Assembly: GCA_943736015.1 (NCBI GenBank)
Contig: OX031062.1
Span: 54,548,962-54,612,961 of the forward strand
DNA: 64,000 nucleotides
Reading direction: 5' to 3'
Origin: Tridacna crocea
Taxonomy: Eukaryota > Mollusca > Bivalvia > Cardiida > Cardiidae
In this document: piece by piece, positions 42,698 through 54,800 of the stretch
Numbering within the stretch: the first letter of the stretch is position 1
Layout: each line of letters starts with the position of its first letter
Program-made: the position numbers and the translations under genes
The notes under the pieces: model-generated
What the model saw: only the letters and a program-made list of their open reading frames with translations
Database searches by the model: none
What the model was told of the DNA's origin: nothing

Positions 42698-43099
42698 TTG
42701 TCTCCAGAGTGTTTTCTTTTACGGATGAATCTAAACATTTGATGCCAAAGTTCAACCGATTGTCATGGGCTAAGGCTTGTAAGTTTATAAAGAAGACTTG
42801 GAAAGTGGAAAATATACTTTGGATTGCGCTTCAGTCATTTCTAGTCAAATCTCAAAATAAGGTGCCAATGTGGAAATGCTATCAAAGAGTTTCAGATCAA
42901 AGAGAGGGAAATGATTTGAATCTAGAACAACATATTTTTTCCCAAATTCTTTAAGAGTTCTCGAGAAGTTAACGCAAAGCAAAGGAGCTCTGATTTTCAT
43001 CATTGCTTTGATGATGATGATGATGCTGGTGGTTTTGATGATATTTAATTATTGCTTTGTTGATGATGATGATGATAATGGTGGTGGTAGTTTTCATGG

Positions 43100-44842
43100 T
43101 TGAGTTTGAAGTGATGATGGTTGTGCTGATTCATGATTTATTGGTAGCGATAGATGCATTTGCTTTTTCTTTGTATTTTAACGCCGAATTCAACATTATT
43201 TAGGTATTATCCCGACGCTCAGTGCACCTACCCATGCTTTAATGAAGCTTCTTTTACCAGTACTTTGCACATTATCATTTCCGAAATGCAGGGTCATGAA
43301 TCATGTTTGCACGACTGTGGAGAGAATGACATGGTTGCAGTAGAAAATAGTTTAAATAGTGCTCAACAAGCTTAACTACGGAAGAGTCTTGGCATTAGTC
43401 GTCAGAGTTCAAATGGATTGAGAGTAGAAATAGCAGTCGAAACCGGTAAGAAGACACGGGAAGTTTAATGTGTATACTGAAATAATGTTCAGTGATTTCG
43501 AAATAGATTCAAAACTGAAAATGAGATGAACATGATTTTGGACATAAGTTTGAAAGAGCGACAAATCAGTTGAAGAAATGGAATGGAATGGAATGGACAA
43601 CGAATTTTTTCTCTCATAGCTTGGATGATGATGATGATGATGATGATTGTTATAGTGGTGGAGCGAGCTTTATCTGTTACTTTTGTGTTTAATGCCGTTT
43701 TGACTGTACATAAGGTAAAAGGCCCCGCCATTGCGTCTATCTTAACCCTTATCCTGCCATGGAACTAAAGGTAAATTTTCAATTCGATATTGATAACCTA
43801 GATATTGCTGCTTCAAAGTTTTGTTTTGGGGGATACTATCTCTTTATCGGACAGTGTAGATCAAGATCAGACTGCACGTTTTGTGCGCAAAAGGTCAGCG
43901 GGTCGCGCCTAGCAGCCAAGGGGTTAAATGCCTTCCTGTGTTTGTTTTTGACCAGTACTACACACAAAGTTTTTTTCCCAAGCCACTGGCTGCTTTCCGA
44001 CATAACAATTGTCAACAGTGACTAGCGATGTGTAAAGAATGACATGTAGCAGTGACCATCACCACGCCTCGGAGCCACTGGTTTCTTTTCCACACAACAA
44101 TCGTCGAAACAATGACCAGCAGTAAAAGAGAAGAATGAATCCTTTCGCGATAACTATCATCAAACCTGGGATAGTAGTTATTCGAGCGTGTGATTGTTGA
44201 CGCCCTCGTCTCAAAACACGACTAAGCCATCGAAATCGTCATTAACGATTGATTGATGGATTGTATGTGTTAAACCATTTTCAACAATATTCTAGTATCA
44301 CGATATTCAGCCCAAGCCACTGAAAGCTTTTCCGCATAACTAATGTCCTAATTGCTTTAGAGAGGTTAGAGAGGAAATAATTCTGTCGCAATTAGTATCA
44401 TCAAACCTTGGAAAGAAATGACCGAGCAGGGGATTCGAACCAGCTAACACATGTCTGAAGTTATGTAGGCTATCGACCGAATTGATATTCGAATATCTCT
44501 GTAGCCAAAGGTCAAGATGAAGTGTCGGTTTAGAAATGCTGTGACAGATTTTCAGATTAATCGGAGAAAGTGAACTGATTTGAATCGATTTTTCTTTCCT
44601 CATTTCTTTTAGAGTTTGCTTGAACTTAACATAAAACTATGTTTCTTATATGCTTTTTAATCACTGCTCTGATGATGATGATGATGATAGTATTGATAAT
44701 CGAGTTGGTAGTGATGATGGTATTGTCGATTCCTGATTTATTGGTGGAGATAGATGTGTTTGTTTTCTTGGTGTTTCAACGCCACTTTCAAGATTACTTG
44801 CATGATATCCCGGCGGTCAGTGTACCTTCCCATGCTTTATTA
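43100..44842 (-). repeat. Diverged SINE-like segments flanking the large tandem array
   Basis: On the minus strand these read as the bivalve SINE body and tail: tail motifs (reverse of TTTTAACGCCGAATTCAACA at 43178, GTTAAACCATTTTCAACAAT at 44270, TTTCAACGCCACTTTCAAGA at 44774), the inner motif reverse of CAGTGCACCTACCCATGC (43219), and a tRNA B box, reverse of GGGGATTCGAACCAGC (44435-44450). No gene seen. Confidence 0.6.
43742..43927. mobile_element. AGATCAGACTGCACG-type TTAA MITE, complete (186 bp)
   Basis: TTAACCCTTATCCTGCC left end and GGCAGCC-like AGCAGCCAAGGGGTTAA right end; half palindrome AGATCAAGATCAGACTGCAC at 43859. Confidence 0.65.
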
Positions 44843-45999
44843 CTGTCGCAATGAGTATACCAAACCTTGGAAAGAAATGGTCGAGCATGGCATTCCAACC
44901 AGCTTACCCATGTCTCAAGTTCTGTATTCTACCGACTGAAATGCTGTCCATGTCTGGAGTCAAACGTTAAGATGATTTGTCGATTTGGAAATGCGGCGAA
45001 AGATTTTCAGGTAAATCAAAGGGAACTGATTTGAATCGAAAAATATGTTTTGCTGAACTCTTTTAGAATTTGCTAGAATTTAACACAAAGCTATGGATTT
45101 TATTATGCTTTTTAATCATTGCTTTGATATTGATGATGATGATTATAATAATGGTGATGGTAGTTTTTGATGGTTGAGATGGTAGAGATGTTGGTAGGTC
45201 CGATAGCGGATTTATTTGTGGAGATAGATGTGTTTGTTTTCTTGGTGTTTTAACGCCACTTTCAACATTACTTGCATGATATCCCGGCGGTCAGTGTAAC
45301 CTACCCAGGCTTTATTGAAGTTTCTTCTACCGGTACTTTGGACACCACACCACTGTCTGCTTTCCCACATAAACAGGTCGAACTGTTGATCGGTTTTAAG
45401 AAAAGAGTGAATCATGTGGCATTGAACATATAAAAAAGATCTTCAAAAGAAATTGGAACAGCTTTAGTTAGGGAGTCGAACCATCAACCCGAAATGTTTC
45501 GTTGGGATTGGGAACGGTACTAACGGAGCCTCTGGATTCTAAGATAGCTAGATAGATAGAAAGAGACATAGAGAGAGAAACAACGAGAAAATGACAGAAC
45601 TTGAACATTACTTGAATGTTAATAACGGAGCCTCTGGACTTTAAGAGATATGAAAAGAGAGAAACAGTAAGAGAGCGGTGGAGGTTGAGAAAGCTTTTGA
45701 TTTTGACATTTTTACTTTATAGTGGAAACATTGTATTGTGTGGATAAGAATTTGTTGAATTTGTTAAGGCTAATGATGGAAAAGCGAAATATCTAAACTG
45801 TGCTAGATTTTAATAGACATGCGATGAAAATGTTAGAGGGTAAATATAAAAGCCACTTGCTTCTTTTCCACATAACGTCAGTCAATGCCTTGAATGTCTA
45901 TAGCTATAGCAATAATAAATATAACCTGCATTGAAGGAAGGATCCATAAAATGAGACATCCATGTTGTTATAAACGATGGTGATTTACAGGGCTGGCTG

Positions 46000-47550
46000 T
46001 AAGGGGAGGTGGAGGCCAGGGAAAATTCATCAGATTTTGGTAAAAATGGTATTTGCTTTATTGCTTTTAGTCTATCTAGTTTTGAATTGGAAATTCTGTG
46101 AACGATTTTCAGATGAATCCATCAGAGGAAACTGGTGTGAATCAAGAAAGGTTTTGTTTCTTGTTTTTTTCCTGAACTCTTTTAGAGTTTGTGACAACTC
46201 AGTAGAAAGCTATGGATATGGAGTTTACAATGATAATGACGATTTTTCTTATGATGGTGGTGGTAGTTTTGATGGTTGAGTTGATAGTGATGATGATACT
46301 GCCGATTCATGACTTACTAAGTGTTTATATTCAAGTCGCCAACTTGATTATTACTTACGTAATATCCCGGCGGTAAATGCACCTACCCATGTTTTATTGA
46401 AGTGTCTTTTACCAGTACTTTGCACATTGTCTGTTTTAAAGCACTGTCTACTTTCCCACATAAACAAATCGAAACGCTGATCGGCGATACAGAAAAATGT
46501 ATTCTGTCGCACTGAACATATGAACAGATATTAACAAAGAAATTGGAACAGTTATTGATGGGGGTGGAACCAGCAACGCGAGAACTTTACGTCTGGAATG
46601 TTAAGAGTCTTAATGATTTTAAGAGATATGAAGACAGATTGTGACAGAGAGACAGAGAGTGCGTTACAGTTAGTTTGAGAGAGCTTTTGATTTTGACTTT
46701 ATTTTATAGTGGAAAGGTTGTATTGTGTTGATGAAGAAATTGTTGAATTTGTAAGGCTGATGACAGAAAAGCGAAATATCTAAACCGTGCTCGATGTTAA
46801 TAGACATGTGTTGAAAGTGTTAGAGGGTAGAAGCCACTCGCGTCTTTTCCACATAACGTCAATGCCTTGATTATCTATAGCTATAGCTTTAATAAATGTT
46901 ACCTGCATTGCAGGAAGGATCCATTAAATGAGATATCTATGTTGTTATAAACGATGGTGATTTAAAGGGCTGGCTGTAAGGGGAGGTGGAGGCCAGGGAA
47001 AAATTCATCAGTTTTTGGTAAAATTTGTATTTGCTTCATTGCTTTTAGTCTATCTCGTGTTGATTTAGTAGAGATGGATGTGTTTGTTTTCTTGGTGTTT
47101 TAACGCCGACTTGCACATTACTTGAATATTCATAACGGAGCATCTGGGTTGTAAGAGATGTGAAAACAGAGAAACAGTAAAAGAGAGGCTGAGTTTGTGA
47201 GGGAGTGAATTTGAGAAAGCTTTCGATTTTGACATTTTAACTTACTGTGTGGATAAAGAAATTATTGAACTTGTAAGGCTAATGACAGAAAAGTGAAATA
47301 TCTAAACAGTGCTAGATTTTAATAGACATGTGATGAAACTGTTACAGGGAAAATAGTATGAAACGCACATAACGTCAATGCCTTGAATTTCTATATCTTT
47401 AATAAATGTTACCTGCTTTGAAGGAAGGATCCATTAAATGAGATATCCATGTTGTTATAAACGATGGTGATTTACAGGGCTGGCTGTAAGGGGAGGTGGA
47501 GGCCAGGGAAATTTCATCAGTTTTTGGTAAAATTTGTATTTGATTTATTG
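46000..47550 (+). repeat. Internal direct repeats within unit 1 (GGCTGGCTGTAAGGGGAGGT)
   Basis: The block around GGCTGGCTGTAAGGGGAGGT occurs at about 45990, 46970 and 47481, i.e. spacings near 980 and 511 bp. The first and third copies are the substrates of the deletion in unit 2. Confidence 0.8.
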
Positions 47551-49029
47551 CTTTTAGTCTATCTAGTTTTGAGTTGGAAATGCTGTGAAAGATTTTCAGA
47601 TTAATACATGAGAGGAAACTGGTGTGAATCGAGAGTTTTTGTTTTTTCTGAACTCTTTTAGAGTTTGTGACAACTGTAGAAAACTATGGGTATGGAGTTT
47701 TTAATGCTTTTTAATCAATGCTTTGATAATGATGATGATGACAATTATTATTGTAATGGTGGTGGTAGTTTTGATGGTTGAGTTGATAGTGATGATGATA
47801 CTGCCGATTCCTGATTTATTGTTGGCAATAGATGTGTTTATTTTCCAGTTGTTTTTACGCCGACTTGAATTTTACGTAATATCCCTGCGATAAATGCACT
47901 ACCCATGCCTTATTGAAGTTTGTTTCACCAGGACTTTGCACATTATCTGTTTTTAACCACTGTCTGCTTTCCCACATAAAAAAATCGAAACGCTGGTCGG
48001 CGTTACAGAAAAATGTATTCTGTCGCACTGAACACATGGAAAGATCTAAACAAAGGAATTGGAACAGCCTTTGATAGGGAGTCAAACAACCTATCCGAGA
48101 GCTTTACGTCTGGATTATTAAGAAGCCTCATGATTTTAAGAGATATGAAGAAAGAGAGATTGTGACAGAGAGACAGAGAGTGTGAGGAATTGAGTTTGAG
48201 AGAGCTTTTGATTTTGACTTTATTTTATAGTGAAAAGGTTGTATTGTGGATGAAGAAAATGTTAATTTTGAAAGGCTAATGACGGAAAAACGAAATATCT
48301 ATACCGTGTTAAGAGTTTTAAAAAAGGGATGTGCTGAAAATATTTAGAGGGTAAATATCGGAACTAGTATAAAATCTGCTCGCCCCTTTTCCACATAACC
48401 ATCGTTGAAACGATGAACAGCAGTGAGACGGAAGATTTGCAGTTAATTTCATCAAATAAGGGAAAATAATCTTCCGTGCTAGAGCTGTGGATAAACGACT
48501 GATATACCAGACTAGTCTTTTACAATTGGTAGTTTGAGAGGTTGATTGTATGTGTTTAACAGCGTTTTCAACAATATATTCAAGTTATATTACGGCTGCC
48601 AGTACACTTACTCATGTTTTCCTGGAGTTCAGTAACCAGTACTTCGCACAATGTTCTTCCCAAACCACTGACTGCTTTTCCACATAACTATTATCAAACC
48701 TGCTGAGAGGTTAGAGAAGAATTAATTCTGTCGAAATGAGTATCATCAACTCCCAGAAAAGCATGTCCGAGCAGGGGATCTAAACCAGCTAACCCGTGTC
48801 TCAAAGTTCAGTTCGCTACGGACTCAATTGCTATTTAATCATTTGTGGTGTTAAACGTCAATATAGTGTTGATTTGGAAATGCTGTGATAGTTAGAGTAA
48901 GATTAATAAAAAATATAGAACTATTTTTAATCGCGAAATATCTATATCTTCAAAACGTTTGAAATACTTTCAGTCCAAGGTAGTAGGTGTTTGGTCAGTA
49001 TCATAGTTTTATATTTTGGTCCAGCTAGC

Positions 49030-50000
49030 TCCCGGTCAGTACTGGTCATCAGTCCTTGCTATGTAGCCCTAGCCCCTGAGAGAAGTCAACAGACGCTTGA
49101 GATTCAGCTAAGTCCTTCAGTTGAATACCCTGTACTCTCAGTCCGTGAGATCAGCCATTCCCCCTAAAAGAACTTTCCAGTAGGACTTACCGTTATTGAA
49201 CCATGTGTTTTCCTCTCTGCATATGATGTTACTTTGGTTGGTGAAATGGAAACGGATGCCCAGATTCTGGAAATTATTTTGATTTTAACTGAATGCCGTT
49301 AACTCTTACCCACAGTCTGTTCGATGAAGCTTAGTCCATGACATGTACCTCGTATCCGAGAAGGAGTTCTTCATTTCTATTGATTTATATGTATGCCTTT
49401 AAAATGGAACCCTTGATTGTTGGAAGTGACCGTTATGCACCGAAACTGTATATCTACATTAATGTGATAGCCCGGATTCCTGAGCTTGTACCCCCAGTCT
49501 GTGCTGTCATATCCGTAGTCTTTGACGCAAACCTTAAACTATCACAACGAGTTTTTGAGATTGTATCCTCTGTTCGTGGAATGTTCCCTCAGTGGTTTTT
49601 ATTTCCTCTTAGACTTTAAACTCGTGCCCATAGTCCGTTGGATGTACCCTGAGGCACTAAACAACTGACCTTACTCGAATGCTTTCATTTGCCCTTTTTG
49701 CAGATACCCTCAGTCCCTGAGACGTGTCCTAAATCTGTGAGATATACTGTAAGGGAGTAACTGTGCCCTGAGACCCGAAACCTGTGTCGTAAGGCTGTAC
49801 CCCATGCCCGTGTGACGTACTCAAGGATTTTAAGATGTGTCCTCAGTCCATAGGATATTCCCACATTACGTGTCTCGTCTTCTAAGGATTTGAGATCCTT
49901 CTCTTAGTTAGTGAGATGTATCCTCAGGCCATGAAACCGTGATTTTACTTCCAGCCTGCCATCTTTCACCATCACTCGGTAAGATGTTCCCATTGTCCCC
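49030..50000 (+). repeat. Degenerate ~21-bp minisatellite (unit 1; copies at about 54550 and 61570)
   Basis: Recurrent CCTCAGTCCGTGAGATGTGT-like words (e.g. 49137-49152, 49688-49706, 49827-49855, 49905-49925) with variable spacing; clearly related but strongly decayed. Confidence 0.55.
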
Positions 50001-50357
50001 TCTTTGCACTCTTAGACTGTGACTTTGCATCCAGAAGTACGCATAAACCCTGAAAACGTGTCCCTTCCTTTGTCAACCTTATGCCGTGTGCCTCTACTCA
50101 AGATAAAAAATTTCTGTAAGTTCCACTGATAAAAGCTTGAGCTCCATATTTACAACTGCGTCTAGACTTTTGATTTACCTTTAGTCGATTAGCTTGTGCA
50201 ACTTTTCCCCACTTGGTGAACCGTTTTCGCAATTCTAGAGCTCTTGACCTAAGTTTATTGAATTAAGTTATCAGTCTATGGTGCTATGCCCTTACTCTCT
50301 GGGGTTTTAAATGTGCCCTGTCTATTCTTTGACAAACGGTTTTATCCCAAAACCATT

Positions 50358-50920
50358 TGTCCTCTTTCTCTTTTACTCTGTCGCTCTTACTCTCTCCCTT
50401 ACTTTGTCGTTCTGTCTATCCCTCTCTCTGGGATGTCTCTCTTTCTCTCTTCAATCCCTGTATATCTCCGTCATTCACTCATTCTTTCTTTTCTTATGTT
50501 TCTCTCGCTATCTCTGTCTATTTCTAACGTTTTCTTCCTATCTGTCTGTTTCTCTCTTATTCTGCCTAACCAATTTCCTGTCTTCTCCTGACTCCCTTTT
50601 TCTTTCGATCTGACTCCCTCTCTCATTCCTCTCTCTGTCTGTCTCTCTGTATCTTGTCACTGTCTCTCTCTGTGTCTATTTTTCTCTCAGCATCTGTCTG
50701 TCTGTCCTTTCCCTCTCTCTCCCTTGCTTTATCTTTTTCTTTCTCAGGCTCTCTCTGGCTCAATCGTTCTGTCTCAGCCTCCCTCTGGCTCTATCTCTCT
50801 GCCTATCTCATGCTCTATCTCTCTGCCTCCTCTAGGCTCCATCTGTCGGGCTCTCTTTCCTAATCTCTGTCTTGCTCTTTTTCTCTCTGTCTGTCTCTCT
50901 GTGTCTCTGTCACTAACCAG
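50358..50920 (+). repeat. Polypyrimidine tract, unit 1
   Basis: About 560 bp composed overwhelmingly of C and T on the plus strand (TCTCTGTCTGTCTCT-type words). It gives long spurious Ser/Leu-rich frames on the plus strand and Arg/Glu-rich frames on the minus strand. Confidence 0.92.
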
Positions 50921-51853
50921 AATATCATAGATTACCTCATCTTATTACTTTCCTCAAATTCACAGACTGCAGAGTTTTTCTCTTTTCTTCCAAAACTGCA
51001 TTTTCTATTTTATATTTATCCTCCTTCAGTTCCATTCAGTCCTTTTTACCCTCTGCCTATATGAAATATCGTTTGTTAGCATGTTACCTCGGACCATAAG
51101 CTTGAATGTTAAATGCTTTGAAATAGATGTAGATCAATAATTAATTACTATTCTGAAATGGGTCTTTTGCTATTAAATGTCACTGTCGTTCCTGACACAA
51201 TTGAAACGTAATGGTTAGATCATACAGTTACTGAATCGCCCTGTGCATTAATATACACGATCACTCTCAATGCGATATCGACCTCGGCTTTTAATTTTTA
51301 TCATGCCGAATAAACGAATGTTTGCACCATATGATTAAATGAAACTTGTAAATATCGGATGTTCTAACGCATGACCATTTGCGATATTATATGTGTGTAT
51401 GGTGTTTCAGATCGTATTCAATATTATGTTGGTGAAATCAAGGGGGTCAGTGCATCTCTCCATGTATTCATGGGATTCTTAAACCTGTAGTTTATACTCT
51501 AGCTGCTGGCTTTTTTTCAACATAATCATCGTCGAAACAATGAGCAACAGTTAATCGGTCCGCAATGACTATCAATAAACCTGGGGAAGTAATTTTCCGA
51601 GCTGGTGATTGGCTACTTCCTTGTCCCGAAAATGACTAAGCTACTGAAATCGTCATTAGCGATTGATTTATGATATTGTGTAACTCAGTTTTTAACATTT
51701 TCTCAGTTATATCGCGGCGGCCAGTGCAACCACCCATACTTTTCTGAAGTTTCACTAACCATTTCTTTGCACGCTTTTCTCCCCAAGCCACTGACAACCT
51801 TTCCACAGAACTATTGTCAAAATCGCTTTTAAGAGATCAGAGAAGAATTAATC

Positions 51854-54800
51854 CTGTCGCAATGAGTATACCAAACCTTTGAAAGAAATGGTCGAGCATG
51901 GCATTCCAACCAGCTTACCCATGTCTCAAGTTCTGTATTCTACCGACTGAAATGCTGTCCATGTCTGGAGTCAAACGTTAAGATGATTTGTCGATTTGGA
52001 AATGCGGCGAAAGATTTTCGGGTAAATCAAAGGGAACTGATTTGAATCGAAAAATATGTTTTGCTGAACTCTTTTAGAATTTGCTAGAATTTAACACAAA
52101 GCTATGGATTTTATTATGCTTTTTAATCATTACTTTGATATTGATGATGATGATTATAATAATGGTGATGGTAGTTTTTGATGGTTGAGATGGTAGAGAT
52201 GTTGGTAGGTCCGATAGCGGATTTATTTGTGGAGATAGATGTGTTTGTTTTCTTGGTGTTTTAACGCCACTTTCAACATTACTTGCATGATATCCCGGCG
52301 GTCAGTGTAACCTACCCAGGCTTTATTGAAGTTTCTTCTACCGGTACTTTGGACACCACACCACTGTCTGCTTTCCCACATAAACAGGTCGAACTGTTGA
52401 TCGGTTTTAAGAAAAGAGTGAATCATGTGGCATTGAACATATAAAAAAGATCTTCAAAAGAAATTGGAACAGCTTTAGTTAGGGAGTCGAACCATCAACC
52501 CGAAATGTTTCGTTGGGATTGGGAACGGTACTAACGGAGCCTCTGGATTCTAAGATAGCTAGATAGATAGAAAGAGACATAGAGAGAGAAACAACGAGAA
52601 AATGACAGAACTTGAACATTACTTGAATGTTAATAACGGAGCCTCGGGACTTTAAGAGATATGAAAAGAGAGAAACAGTAAGAGAGCGGTGGAGGTTGAG
52701 AAAGCTTTTGACTTTGACATTTTTACTTTATAGTGGAAACATTGTATTGTGTGGATAAGAATTTGTTGAATTTGTTAAGGCTAATGATGGAAAAGCGAAA
52801 TATCTAAACTGTGCTAGATTTTAACAGACATGCGATGAAAATGTTAGAGGGTAAATATAAAAGCCACTTGCTTCTTTTCCACATAACGTCAGTCAATGCA
52901 TTGAATGTCTATAGCTATAGCAATAATAAATATAACCTGCATTGAAGGAAGGATCCATAAAATGAGACATCCATGTTGTTATAAACGATGGTGATTTACA
53001 GGGCTGGCTGTAAGGGGAGGTGGAGGCCAGGGAAAATTCATCAGATTTTGGTAAAATTTGTATTTGATTTATTGCTTTTAGTCTATCTAGTTTTGAGTTG
53101 GAAATGCTGTGAACGATTTTCAGATGAATCCATCAGAGGAAACTGGTGTGAATCGAGAGTTTTTGTTTTTTCTGAACTCTTTTAGAGTTTGTGACAACTG
53201 TAGAAAACTATGGGTATGGAGTTTTTAATGCTTTTTAATCAATGCTTTGATAATGATGATGATGACAATTATTATTGTAATGGTGGTGGTAGTTTTGATG
53301 GTTGAGTTGATAGTGATGATGATACTGCCGATTCCTGATTTATTGTTGGCAATAGATGTGTTTATTTTCCAGTTGTTTTTACGCCGACTTGAATTTTACG
53401 TAATATCCCTGCGATAAATGCACTACCCATGCCTTATTGAAGTTTGTTTCACCAGGACTTTGCACATTATCTGTTTTTAACCACTGTCTGCTTTCCCACA
53501 TAAAAAAATCGAAACGCTGGTCGGCGTTACAGAAAAATGTATTCTGTCGCACTGAACACATGGAAAGATCTAAACAAAGGAATTGGAACAGCCTTTGATA
53601 GGGAGTCAAACAACCTATCCGAGAGCTTTACGTCTGGATTATTAAGAAGCCTCATGATTTTAAGAGATATGAAGAAAGAGAGATTGTGACAGAGAGACAG
53701 AGAGTGTGAGGAATTGAGTTTGAGAGAGCTTTTGATTTTGACTTTATTTTATAGTGAAAAGGTTGTATTGTGGATGAAGAAAATGTTAATTTTGAAAGGC
53801 TAATGACGGAAAAACGAAATATCTATACCGTGTTAAGAGTTTAAAAGGGATGTGCTGAAAATATTTAGAGGGTAAATATCGGAACTAGTATAAAATCTGC
53901 TCGCCCCTTTTCCACATAACCATCGTTGAAACGATGAACAGCAGTGAGACGGAAGATTTGCAGTTAATTTCATCAAATAAGGGAAAATAATCTTCCGTGC
54001 TAGAGCTGTGGATAAACGACTGATATACCAGACTAGTCTTTTACAATTGGTAGTTTGAGTGGTTGATTGTATGTGTTTAACAGCGTTTTCAACGATATAT
54101 TCAAGTTATATTACGGCTGCCAGTACACTTACTCATGTTTTCCTGGAGTTCAGTAACCAGTACTTCGCACAATGTTCTTCCCAAACCACTGACTGCTTTT
54201 TCACATAACTATTATCAAACCTGCTGAGAGGTTAGAGAAGAATTAATTCTGTCGAAATGAGTATCATCAACTCCCAGAAAAGCATGTCCGAGCAGGGGAT
54301 CTAAACCAGCTAACCCGTGTCTCAAAGTTCAGTTCGCTACGGACTCAATTGCTATTTAATCATTTGTGGTGTTAAACGTCAATATAGTGTTGATTTGGAA
54401 ATGCTGTGATAGTTAGAGTAAGATTAATAAAAAATATAGAACTATTTTTAATCGCGAAATATCTATATCTTCAAAACGTTTGAAATACTTTCAGTCCAAG
54501 GTAGTAGGTGTTTGGTCAGTATCATAGTTTTATATTTTGGTCTAGCTAGCTCCCGGTCAGTACTTGTCATCAGTCCTTGCTATGTAGCCCTAGCCCCTGA
54601 GAGAAGTCAACAGACGCTTGAGATTCAGCTAAGTCCTTCAGTTGAATACCCTGTACTCTCAGTCCGTGAGATCAGCCATTCCCCCTAAAAGAACTTTCCA
54701 GTAGGACTTACCGTTATTGAACCATGTGTTTTCCTCTCTGCATATGATGTTACTTTGGTTGGTGAAATGGAAACGGATGCCCAGATTCTGGAAATTATTT

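Larger units (their letters stand above)
44843..51853 (+). repeat. Large tandem repeat, unit 1 (7,011 bp)
   Basis: Starts CTGTCGCAATGAGTATACCA. Contents in order: reverse SINE-like segments with GAT/ATG triplet tracts (44843-48900), a degenerate ~21-bp minisatellite (about 49030-50000), a C/T tract (50358-50920), then more SINE-like sequence. The same order recurs in units 2 and 3 with very few differences. Open frames inside (for example 49338-49619) have no recognisable protein. Confidence 0.93.

Noticed and set aside
45212-45415. 67-aa minus-strand frame repeated at 52223 and 57745, and a 76-aa frame at 47855, 53379 and 60393
   Set aside because: They lie in the SINE-derived body of the array; similar short frames arise wherever this SINE segment occurs.
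49338-49619. 93-aa frame conserved in three copies (49338, 54859, 61873)
   Set aside because: Identity follows from the recent tandem duplication. The flanks are equally conserved, and the frame lies in the minisatellite zone without a recognisable protein.
50286-50930. Ser/Leu-rich open frames (also near 55807-56619 and 62821-63632) and Arg/Glu-rich frames on the opposite strand
   Set aside because: By-products of the polypyrimidine tract; no conserved domain, and the repetition across units reflects recent duplication.
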